Assembly (NCBI GenBank): GCA_947462335.1
Contig: OX381715.1
Span: 42,997,472-43,061,471, forward strand
Direction: 5' to 3'
DNA from: Harmothoe impar
Lineage: Eukaryota; Annelida; Polychaeta; Phyllodocida; Polynoidae
DNA length: 64,000 bases
Part shown: positions 24,310 through 36,336 of the stretch, one piece after another
How positions within the stretch are numbered: the first letter of the stretch is position 1
How the letters are laid out: every line of letters starts with the position of its first letter
Made by a program: the position numbers and the translations under genes
The notes under the pieces: generated by a model
Database searches by the model: none
What the model was told of the DNA's origin: nothing
What the model saw: the letters and a program-made list of their open reading frames with translations, nothing else

Positions 24310-25270
24310 TGTTGTTTTTTTAAAGTGTTTTATTCAGGAAAATAATACGGTTACATCAAAAGATAAGTAAATGCATTAAACCTAACATGTGCGTGTTGCA
24401 CTCCTTCCGCTAGGACCCCTATGGTTGCTAAATTACTAATTACGTATACAATACAATGGTATGGCTATCACTGACTGGATGTAATATTAACAGATACATG
24501 CAACATTCAAAGAGTGACCAATTCTAGACTGTTCTTATAGGTGAGGAGGATTGATGAGATGAAATGAATGAGGGGGGGGGGAGTTATTTGATTGAACAAT
24601 TGAACGGGAACTTATAGAGATATTTTGCAATAATAAGATGATATCAGTTGCGCCAAGAGGTAACTATAACTATACAAAGCAGTTACCGTAGCCTTTCTTA
24701 ATAGCTAATTTAAATTGATTTAGGTCTCCAATAACCGTATAGTCAGGCTTAAGCTTTTCCATCTCAAGATGGCTCCTTAGAGGCAACTTCTAACGACAAT
24801 CGTTTTCAGTGAACTGGGTACGATGAGTCTAACACCTAGGTGCCCTCTGGTGGGGAGGAGCCTCTTATCCACATATTTGTCCTGCCTTTTTAGACTAAAA
24901 GCATAGAATAATAAATGCATGTCTCTTCTGATATTGATCTTAAAACAATTTGATAATTCATGCAGTTGGTCAGTGGTGTGTATAGGGTCCTTCTCTAGCT
25001 TAACACGGTACACCAGACGTAGGGCTCTATTTTGTAGTTCCCTATTTTCTCCCAAATTACCTCTATCCCAAATGTTATCCATAATCAGAAGAGGGGAGAA
25101 CCATGGATTTATAAATATCAAGGGCTGCAGGTTGGTCTGTATAGAGCCTGGTCCTGTCTGATTGTATGACTTTGTGCTTTATATTTCTAACAGTGCTACG
25201 TCTGTGTTCAATAAATTTTAGTTCAGGGTCCAAGATAAGTCCCAGGTAAGGGGAAGGTAAAAGCTCGTTC
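24310..25270 (-). mobile_element. LINE (non-LTR retrotransposon) 3' fragment
   Basis: This block interrupts the repeat at 24118-25480 and carries the C-terminal part of a LINE reverse-transcriptase protein on the minus strand. It is 5'-truncated, as usual for LINE insertions. Limits are approximate and inferred from the interrupted repeat. Confidence 0.7.
24777..25121 (-). pseudogene. C-terminal fragment of LINE ORF2 (region after the RT palm)
   Basis: The visible ~110 residues have the hallmark of the post-RT region of CR1/L2/Jockey-type LINE proteins: a LQNRALRLVY segment, then LHEL, an arginine-containing helix, and LLFYAF. The frame ends early; the adjacent frame continues with plausible sequence to about 24690, so a frameshift is likely. 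The RT core (YxDD) is absent, so this cannot be active. The family call rests on remembered motif patterns. Confidence 0.7.
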
Positions 25271-25497
25271 TTTAATTACATTATTCAGTGTATGTTAATA
25301 TATGAAGATTTTGTATTCCAAATAAGTAAGGAAGACAAAGGGAAATATAGAAAAATGATTGTTGCACTGGTAGCCTGACTCTGGTTGGAACCCTGGCCCT
25401 TTGGCTTGACCTACAGCTACACCACAATATGTATAGAACACTTCCGTGTATACTGTGCAGCTACACGACTTACTCCTAACAGTGTGAGGTCTCAAAC

Positions 25498-25719
25498 ACT
25501 TTAAAGGCAGCATACTGCATTGATATCCTTGGTCGTCATAGTACAAGTAACTTGCCTGTGATGCATTCAAACATAATGTTGACCTTACAGGATTGAGACA
25601 CTCTCGAAGGGTCTGCGTGATGCTTGAATGCAACCCTAGCGAGTTACTGGCCAGGGTTGTAATCATGAATCAATGGGGAAAAGCATGATGCATTAATCAT
25701 ACTGGCCATGAAGGGTTAA
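25498..25719. mobile_element. TTAA-type MITE copy
   Basis: Starts CACTTTAAAGGCAGCATACTGC and ends ATGAAGGGTTAA, with CTCTCGAAGGGTCTGCGTGATGC in the centre. Confidence 0.6.
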
Positions 25720-26818
25720 ACGTTTAACCTATTTTGTTCTGGTTATTTTTACTATAAGGAGATGTATACGTTACCTTGCCCTGTGGGTGGGGAGGTGTTA
25801 TCGGTAATGATTGTATTTGCCACCCATATTGTTACTCTGGTTGCGGACTATCAACAAACTCCTCTATTTGGAGGGTTACTCTGCTCCAAGCTGTCTGTTC
25901 AGTTCAACACTGGGCAGGGGTTATTTGCCATTCGTGTACAACAAGGAATTCAATATTGTATCATGCTTAGTTGGGACAGAAATTGGAAGGGGTATTAAGA
26001 CACTATGCTGCACTGAATGGGTTACAAACATCAATGGATCCGAGTAGGCCTCCTCAGTTTAGCAGTGCTGGAAGAGAAAAGTAAACCCCGCCCAACATAT
26101 CCAAGACCCATGAGTACTGCAACCTGACTCTCGGTGTGCGGGCGGTTAGATGTGGGCCTTTACCTCTACGTCGGTGTACAGTAGATGGGGTACAAGTGCA
26201 CCTCTTTTTAAATCTATGAATGCAACATTCGTGGGTAACTCAACAGTAGGTTTATAGAATCCAAAAAGGATCGGCACGACGTACCATGAAAGTGCCTGTG
26301 ATGCCGAGTAACTCGCGGGCACTGTATTATGTCAATAGAGGTATATGGTACAGAGACATATGGCGTGATAACAACAATAAGATTGGGGAGAGTGCACATT
26401 AGCAGTCCTCTTCCCCAGGTGTGTACAACAGGACACAGACTACAGATCCATCCGTTCAGACCAGGCGGGATAGGATGTCTGCACACCAGTAAATAAGGCG
26501 GACCGGGGGTAGTAGTAAATGGGGGTGAGGGATCACTGTCATGTACTCGGCTTCTCAGTAGTAAAGCAGCAAAGATAAAGGGTGCAGGGGTTAGGGTTTG
26601 TCTCGGGAAGACAGGAGATAATATCCAAATGGAGCCCTTGTGACATCTTGTCTTTCGTCAATGACTTTGGCAATGACTTTGTTATAGCCTATATGAAGCT
26701 AAAGTGATCTGCTTGTTTTTTTAATTCACGTTGTGCTCTATATATTCCCTTTACTGCGTGAGAATGCACCTGGACTGAATGTATTTGTATGCTTTCTTTG
26801 AATTTGAACATGCTGATG
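25720..26818. other. Non-coding stretch
   Basis: Contains a strongly diverged TTAA-type MITE piece at about 26212-26330 (GGATCGGCACGACG, GAGTAACTCGCGGGC). Otherwise nothing recognised. Confidence 0.45.
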
Positions 26819-27029
26819 CTTTAACGGGCTGGCTATCATGTCGTTGGTTATCCTGATGGACGAATGCAGCTCTGGTGAGTGGCCGACCATATGGGGACGT
26901 GACGTTCCTGAAGGATCGGCATGAAGCACCAATGCAGCCCCGACCAGTTCCAACCAGTGGTGTGTTAGTGCACAATGTTGATAAAGGTTGCCTTGAGGCA
27001 ATGTGTCACCATTCTACTTCAAGGGTTAC
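26819..27029. mobile_element. TTAA-type MITE copy, diverged
   Basis: TTTAACGGGCTGG left end and TTCAAGGGTTACA right end around GAATGCAGCTCTGGTGAGTG and AAGGATCGGCATGAAGCACC. Confidence 0.55.
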
Positions 27030-27207
27030 ACTGCTCACAGAATGCACACTCTGCATGTGTATCCACAGGTAAGGATGTCTCCCCAGGCAGACACAACTGG
27101 ACGCGGCACACCAAGCTAGGTGTATACCGTCACGCAGTTTAATCCGTTTGGGGATGAAAGGGAGCGTAACCATACAGGATGGCACTTTAGGGGGGGTGGT
27201 AGCTTTT

Positions 27208-27442
27208 TACTAAGGACCACAAAGTGCATTAATGTAGTATGCCCTCGGTAGTCATGCAGCCCTAGCGAGTAACTCGCCAGTACTGCATACACACATCATG
27301 TTGACCCTAGGGAATTGATACCCTCTCGGAGGGTCGGTATGATGCATGAATGCAGCCATGGCGAGTAGACCCGCTCGGGCTGCATTCATGCATCATGATG
27401 ACAAAGGACATAGCACGCGCTATGCAGCCCTTAAAGGGTTAA
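27208..27442. mobile_element. TTAA-type MITE copy, well preserved
   Basis: TTACTAAGGACCACAAAGTGC at the left and CCCTTAAAGGGTTAA at the right, with both GCAGCC...GAGTA palindromes and the GGAGGGTCGGTATGATGC linker. Confidence 0.7.
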
Positions 27443-28255
27443 TCATGCCGCTCTGCAGAGTTGACCTCTCTCTAACTGATTTAAACCCGCAGGTCTCGGT
27501 ACCCCTCCAGCGGCAGTCGGAGTGGAGTCGGGACAGGTACTCAGCGCTATATATAGGGGCACTGGGCCTTTAAAGGGGAGGTCTTGCATTCCGTACCACC
27601 TGAGCCGGTTAACTCTCTGTACGACTACGGCTAGCGTTGGCCTCCGACAGCTGATGTATCATAGTGTATGCTGCTGTGTCTAGATGAAGGCTGAGTTAGG
27701 AGAGTGACGGCTCTGAGGACCTCCCAAAAACGGATTTCCTCAGAGAGGCAAGTCTTGAGTCGACCTGTCTCAGAGTGACAGTCCTGTACAACAGTAAAGG
27801 GTAAAGTCATGGCAATATGGAGGAAGTTTTCACTTCTCCCATATTAGCAAAGTGACAGTATATATACATACCGTCATGTATAAGCGTCCTGGCACTTACA
27901 ACTTTTGAGAGTGGGCTAGTCCCGATGCTTATAAATATAAGACAGACGCTTATCTATTCATTAAGACGACAAAGGGCACGTGGGGACCCATGAAGTGCGG
28001 TTGACTTGCTTACATGACCCCCCCCCCCCCCTGTACAACGACTCTATATCTCTGATTTTGCTTGGTGAACAGGAACCAGCATGTATGACGGTTCCCGTTC
28101 TGGCTCCTGTTTGTTTCCAGTTCCAAACTATCTACATGGATTGCACCCAGCAAAAGTCCTAGTTCAAGTAATAGTGGTGTGTACAAGTCCCATTCAGTCG
28201 CAGAATGGCGCATGGGACAAGTGCTACCTATCGAGTATAGTTGACTTACTTCACT
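27443..28255. other. Non-coding stretch
   Basis: No gene. Part of it (28060-28225) is the dispersed repeat also seen at 9130-9310, and the GCTTATA boxes at 27870-27960 resemble those at 10550-10700. Confidence 0.45.
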
Positions 28256-28514
28256 GAAAAAGTAAACTCGTCTCCAGACTCGTCGAAGTGACTGTCATAA
28301 AATAAACGAGTCAAAAGTTGTCTAACGTATCAGGTTACCATCCCACAAATAGAATCTGGAGCTGGCAAATGTCGGGTTTTGGGCTGGCACATACCAAGTG
28401 GGTCTTCTGTCTCCAGCTAGAACACCCGCTTCCTTGTCACTTAGACAAGTTTTTGACTCGTTTATTTTATGACCGTCACTTTGAAGACTCTGGAGACAAG
28501 TTTATTTTTTGAGT
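28256..28514. mobile_element. Foldback MITE (~68-bp arms)
   Basis: Left AAGTAAACTCGTCTCCAGAC ... AAAATAAACGAGTCAAAA and right its inverse, ending CTGGAGACAAGTTTATTTT. Central ~120 bp, non-coding. Confidence 0.75.
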
Positions 28515-28593
28515 GTTGTGTAAACCTCCACCAGAGTGACCCTCTGTGACCACTGGTCAGGCCATACGCCATACGTCAACACAAACTGTACTT

Positions 28594-28701
28594 CCCAGTG
28601 GGCACACAATTCCGTTTAGCGTTGAATCAACATTGAATCAACATTGAATCAGCATTGTCAACCAGTTTTCAATGCTGATTCAATGTTCTGTGCCCACTGG
28701 G
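28594..28701. mobile_element. Small MITE, ends CCCAGTGGGCAC
   Basis: Inverted ends CCCAGTGGGCACA / TGTGCCCACTGGG flank an array of TTGAATCAACA-type boxes that is itself partly inverted (ATTGAATCAGCATTG / CAATGCTGATTCAAT). Confidence 0.75.
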
Positions 28702-28736
28702 TTGGAGCTAGGAGCTGCACTTCAAAGTCGTCAAGG

Positions 28737-29032
28737 AGTGTAAGGGGACTTCTGCGGCGCTATACATGGTGCCACAAGGGGTGTAAGGGGACTTCTGCGG
28801 CACTATACATGGTGCCACAAGGGGTGTAAGGGGACTTCTGTGGCGCTATGCATGGTGCCACAAGGGGTGTAAGGGGACTTCTGTGGCGCTATACATGGTG
28901 CCACAAGGGGTGTAAGGGGACTGCTGCGGCACTATGCATGGTGCCACAAGGGGTGTAAGGGGACTTCTGTGGCGCTATGCATGGTGCCACAAGGGGTGTA
29001 AGGGGACTTCTGCGGCGCTATACATGGTGCCA
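28737..29032 (+). repeat. 43-bp tandem repeat, about 7 copies
   Basis: Unit TGTAAGGGGACTTCTGCGGC then GCTATACATGGTGCCACAAGGGG; copies differ at a few positions (C/T, G/A). The frame across it is fortuitous. Confidence 0.9.
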
Positions 29033-29719
29033 TTGACAATGTTAGAACTACTCCACGTCATCAAGCTGCCACAGGAACGCTCTACAAGAAGACAAACAAA
29101 CCCAGCTCCAATCAAGAAGAAAAGGTGAAAGGTAAAGCTCGTCCCACCTCAAGTTATGTTGCTGAACATCATCGCTGGCACCTAAGCTTCTCAGTGAACG
29201 TAGTTCTATCACACTTGGTGCTGTATTATTATAAATCTAGACAGGTAGTCACCGTAGTGGTGTATTAATACCCCTGCCATATGGGCCCTTGCTGCGGTTA
29301 TAGGCCCTCCTATACCAGCGATGTCGCTCCAAGGTGTACGAGGAAGAAGAAAGTGTGGTAAAAAGTTTAAAACTTGATGTATAACATCTTTTATATATTT
29401 CCCTAATCCCGCACTGGTCCATATACAGAGCATAAACCAGTAAAGGTTCAAAGTGAGATCACTGGCAAGTACCATTGTGTTGCATGGAGCAAGTGACAAG
29501 TATATGGTAGAACTAAACTGCTCAAAAATCTGTCACTCCCTCATTGTTCTCTGATAGAGGGAACAAGATGCATCCCAGCTATTAAACAAGAAACGTTTTC
29601 CAAACGTTTGCAAACGTTTTTAAAACGTTTGGATGCAAACTTTTCCTGTAGGTTTCTACGAAAAAGCTTTTCCTCCAAAACGTTTGAAAAATGTTTTTTG
29701 TTCGCTGGGTGCGGCCTAC
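29033..29719. other. Non-coding stretch
   Basis: Holds a cluster of AAACGTTT motifs at 29590-29700 arranged as inverted pairs, probably a small foldback repeat. Nothing else recognised. Confidence 0.45.
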
Positions 29720-29966
29720 TAGTCCAGTCAAATAACTGCCATATGGGGGTAAACCCAAAACAAATTGCAATAATTTTGTACCATGGTTTTTCCGAATCCT
29801 TTGACATATATGTACATCATATCAAAACTCCTAAGAAAAAAAGTGAGAAGAAGACATTTTTATCAGGGGTCAAAGGTCAAGGTCATTCAAAAACCTAATT
29901 TCCCCCAAAAATTCAATGAATTGTGTATAATTACAAGGCAAAAAGAGCTAGCTGTTTAATATGTTG

Positions 29967-31222
29967 TGGGTGCGTACAGCAGCTGACCGATTGCTGCGGC
30001 CACTGTAGTGCTGAGGACTTTGCTTGCCGCCCGCGTATTTTACGCGCCTACGTCAGCATCAGGGGCGCCGCCGCCGCCGACCGTGGGAAAGACAAAGTGG
30101 GATTGGGGAGGGGGGGGGGGGGGCCTCATATGTGGCTCTTAAGACAGTGGTCCTCAGCACTACACCTGTAGTGCTGAGGAATACAGGTGTAATCCTCAGC
30201 ACTAGGCCTACTGGTGTAGTGCTGAGGACTACAGTCGTAGTGCTGGGGACTATAAACATGATATTATAGTCCTAGGGACTACAGGTGTACTCTGGTAGTG
30301 CTGAGAACTACAGGTGTAGTGCTGAGCACTATAATCGTAGTGCTGGGAACTACAACCGTAGTGCTGAGCACTACCATCATAGTGCTGGGGACCTATGCAG
30401 GAGGCCCTAGGCCCCTATATAGGTGTTTATCATCCAGTAGGCCTACTTTTAGAATAATTTATAGTGATGCAGAGGCATAGGGATAGGGCCGGAGATAGGG
30501 GGCCTATATTATGGTAGCTCTATGGTCCCCAGTACTGAGATTATAGTGCTCAGGACTACGGTTGTAGTCCCTAGAACTATGACTATAGTGCTCAGCACTA
30601 CACCTGTATAGTCCTCAGTACTACAACTGTAGTCCTCAGCACTACCAGAGTACACCTGTAGTCCCAGCACTACAGTTGTAGTCCCCAGCACTACACCTGT
30701 AGTCCTCAGCACTACACCTGTAGTCCTCAGCACTACCAGGGTACACCTGTAGTCCTCAGCACTACAACTGTAGTGCTCAGCACTACAGTACACTATCCCT
30801 ATAGTGCTCAGAACTACAGGTGTAGTGCTCAGCACTACGGGTGTAGTGCTCAGCACTACAGTACACTACATATATAGTGTAGTCCCCAGCAATATATGCA
30901 GTATTATTCAGTACCTTTAGAATGCAGAGGTGTAGGCCCTTTATGATATGATGAGGGGCCTATAGTAGCTGTATACTAATTTATAGTGCTGGGGACTACG
31001 TTTGTAGTGCTCAGCACTACACCTGTAGTGCTCAGCACTACAACCGTATAGTCCCCAGCACTAAATCCTGGATGCAACCACATACACTGTAACAGGCCAT
31101 CACGAGGGTGCAGGGGGCGCGTGGGGGCATGTGTGACGCGGGGCAGACGCGTAAAATACGCGGGCGGCTTGCCGTAGTCATCAGCACTACAGTGGCCGCA
31201 GCAATCGGTCTGCTGCGTATGT
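29967..31222. mobile_element. Nested TIR element containing a palindromic repeat array
   Basis: Inverted ends of about 80 bp (CCGATTGCTGCGGCCACTG, GCCGCCCGCGTATTTTACGCG and complements) enclose about 0.9 kb of short inverted and direct GTAGTGCTGAGGACTACA-like units. Confidence 0.75.
30140..31070. repeat. Array of ~19-21-bp self-complementary units
   Basis: Dozens of copies of TGTAGTGCTGAGCACTACA and variants (GAGGAC, GGGGAC, CAGCAC). Each unit is itself nearly palindromic, and units occur in both orientations, densest at 30150-30380 and 30530-30870. There are no unique spacers of constant length and no Cas genes, so it is not a CRISPR array. Confidence 0.85.
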
Positions 31223-32022
31223 ACACCTTAAACTGTTCTACCTATTCTGCTTGTAGGATGACCTTGGGCCAAGGTCAAGGTCATGTTTTTCAAGGTCAAA
31301 TATCAAAATATTGGCCATAATTAGAGTTTTACCTGATATAGTTTGTCCATATTCATTAAATATACATGCTAGACAAAATATAGCTGGTTTCCTAGAAGGA
31401 TCCACACACTAGTCCCAAATTTGACCCTTTAGGCAGGAGTGTGGTGGCCATGTTAATCTGAGGTCAAAGGTCAAGGTCAGATGAAGACCCAGCTACAATA
31501 AAATCTCAATTTTAGTTTTGCTGTAAAGGATGAATTTCTACTGAGTTCTGCATGAAAGGCCTAGGGCACAGTCAGCCTTGAAATACAAGGACAGTGGTTG
31601 GAGTTGGGTGATCCAGGCACATCTTTTCCATAAAAACATAGGACGGTCAAATTTCCTACCCTATAATAAGTGGGGCCATGGAGCGGCAGTTGTTAACTAT
31701 ACTCAAAGACTCAGTAGAGGAGAGCGGGGCACTTTGAACCACTTTTGCACATTTATTTTTTTACTGACCTTATCAAAGTGATCTGGACTTTAATCTTGGA
31801 TCTAGCAGTTACCTTAGATCATTGCGATATAATTATGATCACTTATGGTAGAGCAAGTATGGTTGTTTTTTGTATTTATTTTGAATTAAAAAAATTAAAT
31901 CGTTGGGTGGTTCAATGTGCCCCATGCCCTGAACAGGTTGTTTTGGGTTTACCCCCATATGGCAGTTATTTGACTGGACTATACTGAGCCAGGCATGTTA
32001 CTGAAGTGTCATAGAGTAGGGG

Positions 32023-35000
32023 AGGGCCTGTGGGGCCTTTATCCCTCAAATTGCCCTTATCCCTCAAAATGGGACCCTTTTGAGGGATAAAGGCCCTGTC
32101 GGGCCTTTATCCCTCAAAAATGGCGTTAAAGCTCATAAGCCTTTATCCCTCAAAATATTTGCCTTTATCCCTCAAAAGCCTTTATCCCTCAAAACCTATA
32201 CAAGTCCCAGCTGTAATTGCCTTTATACCTCAAAACCTATATGCTGGTCTCAGAAACCAATCTGCATTCAGATATTGACTTGCCTTTATCCCTCAAAACC
32301 TATATGCTGGTCTCAGAAACCAATCTGCACTCAGATAGATATTGACTTGCCTTTATCCCTCAAAACCTATATACTGGTCTCAGGTACCAATCTGGTGCTA
32401 AATATAAACTTGCCTTTATCCCTCAAAACCTATATGCTGGTCTCAGAAACCAATGTGCGCTGAGATATTGACTTGCCTTTATCCCTCAAAACCTATATAC
32501 TGGTCTCAGGTACCAATCTGGTGTTAAATATAAACTTGCCTTTATCCCTCAAAACCTATATGCTGGTCTCAGAAACCAATCTGCACTCAGATATTGACTT
32601 GCCTTTATCCCTCAAAACCTATATACTGGTCTCAGGTACCAATCTGGTGTTGAATATAAACTTGCCTTTATCCCTCAAAACCTATATACCGGTCTCAGAA
32701 ACCAATCTGCACTCAGATATTGACTTGCCTTTATCCCTCAAAAACCTATATACTGGTCTCAGAAACCAATCTGCAGTCAGATATTGACTTGCCTTTATCC
32801 CTCAAAACCTATATACTGGTCTTAGGTACCAATCTGGTGCTGAATATAAACTTGCCTTTATCCCTCAAAACCTATATACTGGTCTCAGAAACCAATCTGG
32901 TGCTGAATATAAACTTGCCTTTATCCCTCAAAACCTATATACTGGTCTCAGGTACTAATCTGGTGTTGAATATAAACTTGCATTTATCCCTCAAAACCTA
33001 TATGCTGGTCTCAGAAACCAATCTGCACTCAGATATTGACTTGCCTTTATCCATCAAAACCTATATACTGGTCTCAGGTACTAATCTAGTGTTGAATATA
33101 AACTTGCCTTTATCCCTCAAAACCTATATACTGGTCTCAGACACAATCTGCACTCAGATATTGACTTGCCTTTATCCCTCAAAACCTATATACTGGTCTC
33201 AGGTACTAATCTGGTGTTGAATATAAACTTGCCTTTATCCCTCAAAACCTATATACTGGTCTCAGAATCCAATCTGCACTCAGATATTGACTTGCCTTTA
33301 TCCCTCAAAACCTATATACTGGTCTCAGGTACCAATCTGGTGCTAAATACAAACTTGCCTTTATCCCTCAAAACCTATATGCTGGTCTCAGGTACCAATC
33401 TGGTGTTGAATATAAACTTGCCTTTATCCCTCAAAACCTATATGCTGGTCTCAGAAACCAATCTGCATTCAAATATTGACTTGCCTTTATCCCTCAAAAC
33501 CTATATACTGGTCTCAGAAACCAATATGCACTCAGAAATTGACTTGCCTTTATCCCTCAAAACCTATATACTGGTCTCAGGTACCAATCTGGTGCTAAAT
33601 ATAAACTTGCCTTTATCCCTCAAAACCTATATGCTGGTCTCAGGTACCAATCTGGTGTTGAATATAAACTTGCCTTTATCCCTCAAAACCTATATGCTGG
33701 TCTCAGAAACCAATCTGCATTCAGATATTGACTTGCCTTTATCCCTCAAAACCTATATACATTCTCAGAAACCAATCTGCACTCAGATATTGACTTGCCT
33801 TTATCCCTCAAAACCTATACTGGTCTTAGGTACCAATCTGGTGCTGAATATAAACTTGCCTTTATCCCTCAAAACCTATATGCTGGTCTCAGAAACCAAT
33901 ATGCACTCAGATATTGACTTGCCCTTATCCCTCAAAACCTATATGCTGGTCTCAGAAACCAATCTGCACTCAGATATTGACTTGCCTTTATCCCTCAAAA
34001 CCTATATACTGGTCTTAGGTACCAATCTGGTGCTGAATATAAACTTGCCTTTATCCCTCAAAACCTATATACTGGTCTCAGAAACCAATCTGGTGCTGAA
34101 TATAAACTTGCCTTTATCCCTCAAAACCTATATACTGGTCTCAGGTACTAATCTGGTGTTGAATATAAACTTGCATTTATCCCTCAAAACCTATATGCTG
34201 GTCTCAGAAACCAATCTGCACTCAGATATTGACTTGCCTTTATCCATCAAAACCTATATACTGGTCTCAGGTACTAATCTGGTGTTGAATATAAACTTGC
34301 CTTTATCCCTCAAAACCTATATACTGGTCTCAGACACAATCTGCACTCAGATATTGACTTGCCTTTATCCCTCAAAACCTATATACTGGTCTCAGGTACT
34401 AATCTGGTGTTGAATATAAACTTGCCTTTATCCCTCAAAACCTATATACTGGTCTCAGAATCCAATCTGCACTCAGATATTGACTTGCCTTTATCCCTCA
34501 AAACCTATATACTGGTCTCAGGTACCAATCTGGTGCTAAATACAAACTTGCCTTTATCCCTCAAAACCTATATGCTGGTCTCAGGTACCAATCTGGTGTT
34601 GAATATAAACTTGCCTTTATCCCTCAAAACCTATATGCTGGTCTCAGAAACCAATCTGCATTCAAATATTGACTTGCCTTTATCCCTCAAAACCTATATA
34701 CTGGTCTCAGAAACCAATATGCACTCAGATATTGACTTGCCTTTATCCCTCAAAACCTATATACTGGTCTCAGGTACCAATCTGGTGCTAAATATAAACT
34801 TGCCTTTATCCCTCAAAACCTATATGCTGGTCTCAGGTACCAATCTGGTGTTGAATATAAACTTGCCTTTATCCCTCAAAACCTATATGCTGGTCTCAGA
34901 AACCAATCTGCATTCAGATATTGACTTGCCTTTATCCCTCAAAACCTATATACATTCTCAGAAACCAATCTGCACTCAGATATTGACTTGCCTTTATCCC

Positions 35001-36273
35001 TCAAAACCTATACTGGTCTTAGGTACCAATCTGGTGCTGAATATAAACTTGCCTTTATCCCTCAAAACCTATATGCTGGTCTCAGAAACCAATATGCACT
35101 CAGATATTGACTTGCCCTTATCCCTCAAAACCTATATGCTGGTCTCAGAAACCAATCTGCACTCAGATATTGACTTGCCTTTATCCCTCAAAACCTATAT
35201 ACTGGTCTCAGAAACCAATATGCACTCAGATATTGACTTGCCTTTATCCCTCAAAACCTATATATACTGGTCGTAGGTACCAATCTGGTGCTGAATATAA
35301 ACTTGCCTTTATCCCTCAAAACCTATATGCTGGTCTCAGAAACCTATCTGCACTCAGATATTGACTTGCCTTTATCCCTCAAAACCTATATACTGGTCTC
35401 AGGTACCAATCTGGTGCTAAGTATAAACTTGCCTTTATCCCTCAAAACCTATATATACTGGTCGCAGAAACCAATATGCACTCAGATATTGACTTGCCCT
35501 TATCCCTCAAAACCTATATGCTGGTCTCAGAAACCAATCTGCATTCAGATATTGAGTTGCCTTTATCCCTCAAAACCTATATACTGGTCTCAGAAACCAA
35601 TCTGCACTCAGATATTGACTTGCCAATTTGAGGGATAAAGGCAAGTTTATATTCAACACCATATTGGTACCTGAGACCAGTATATAGGTTTTGAGGGATA
35701 AAGGCAAGTGAATATCTGAGTGCAGATTGGTTTCTGAGACCAGTATATAGGTTTTGAGGGATAAAGGCAAGTCAATATCTGAGTGCAGATTGTGGTCTGA
35801 GACCAGTATATAGGTTTTGAGGGATAAAGGCAAGTCAATATCTGAGTGCAGATTGGTTTCTGAGACCAGCATATAGGTTTTGAGGGATAAAGGCAAGTTT
35901 ATATTCAACACCAGATTGGTTTCTGAGACCAGTATATAGGTTTTGAGGGATAAAGGCAAGTCAATATCAGAGTGCAGATTGTTTTCTGTGACCAGCATAT
36001 AGGTTTTGAGGGATAAAGGCAAGTTTATATTCAACACCAGATTGGTACCTGAGACCAGTATATAGGTTTTGAGGGATAAAGGCAAGTCAATATCTGAGTG
36101 CAGATTGGTTTCTGAGACCAGCATATAGGTTTTGAGGGATAAAGGCAATTAAAGCTGGGACTCGTATAGATTTTGAGGGATAAAGGCTTTTGAGGGATAA
36201 AGGCAAACATTTTGAGGGATAAAGGCTTTTGAGCTTTAAGGGCAATTTGAGGGATAAAGGCCCCACAGGGCCT
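32023..36273. mobile_element. Foldback-type element made of 63-bp units
   Basis: Outer ends AGGGCCTGTGGGGCCTTTAT and ATAAAGGCCCCACAGGGCCT are inverted. The left arm (to about 35625) is a tandem array of ~63-bp units, CTTGCCTTTATCCCTCAAAA + CCTATATACTGGTCTCAG + a variable tail. The right arm (about 35626-36273) has the same units inverted. Two tail types alternate (CACTCAGATATTGA and GTGCTGAATATAAA). Asymmetric arms of tandem repeats around a pivot resemble foldback transposons. No other gene. Confidence 0.8.
33166..35260 (+). repeat. 1193-bp higher-order repeat inside the 63-bp array
   Basis: The stretch starting at 33166 is repeated starting at 34359, preserving the same order of unit variants, including the rare ones (CATTCTCAGAAACC, GGTCTCAGACACAATC, TTTATCCATCAAAAC). 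The last ~430 bp of the first unit also resemble 32740-33165. This indicates recent segmental duplication by unequal exchange. Confidence 0.8.
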
Positions 36274-36336
36274 CTTGTGTGTTGGGTAACCTTTTTGAAG
36301 TGTCTGCATGCGTGTGTCCGTACATATACTTGGGTG

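Larger units (their letters stand above)
24118..25480. repeat. Dispersed repeat with tRNA-like B boxes, split by a LINE fragment
   Basis: The left part (24118-24290) has GTGGGTTCGAGTCTC, a pol III B-box-like motif, then GGGCACAA...GATATTACTATTGAAATGC. The right part (25300-25480) has, on the minus strand, a second GGTT-type box within CCAGGG...AACC. The same two parts lie next to each other at 62325-62705, where only ~110 bp separates them. I see no A box or cloverleaf, so this is a tRNA-derived repeat at most. Confidence 0.55.
29720..31981. mobile_element. 2.26-kb TIR element with 42-bp perfect ends
   Basis: Left end TAGTCCAGTCAAATAACTGC... (29720-29761) is repeated inverted at 31940-31981; TAC flanks both sides. 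Inside are a nested element (29967-31222) and, near the right end, a right-end fragment (31715-31936) of the GGGGAGAG transposon together with its usual flanking repeat. No gene is visible. Confidence 0.8.

Noticed and set aside
30140..31070. Possible CRISPR-like array
   Set aside because: Repeat units are self-complementary and occur in both orientations without constant-length unique spacers; the context is a eukaryotic TIR element with no Cas genes.
32080..36309. Long Leu/Ser-rich open frames (up to 415 codons) on both strands
   Set aside because: They are products of a 63-bp tandem unit whose length is a multiple of three and which lacks stops; the same frame appears on the opposite strand in the inverted arm. 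No promoter, domain or codon bias supports coding.
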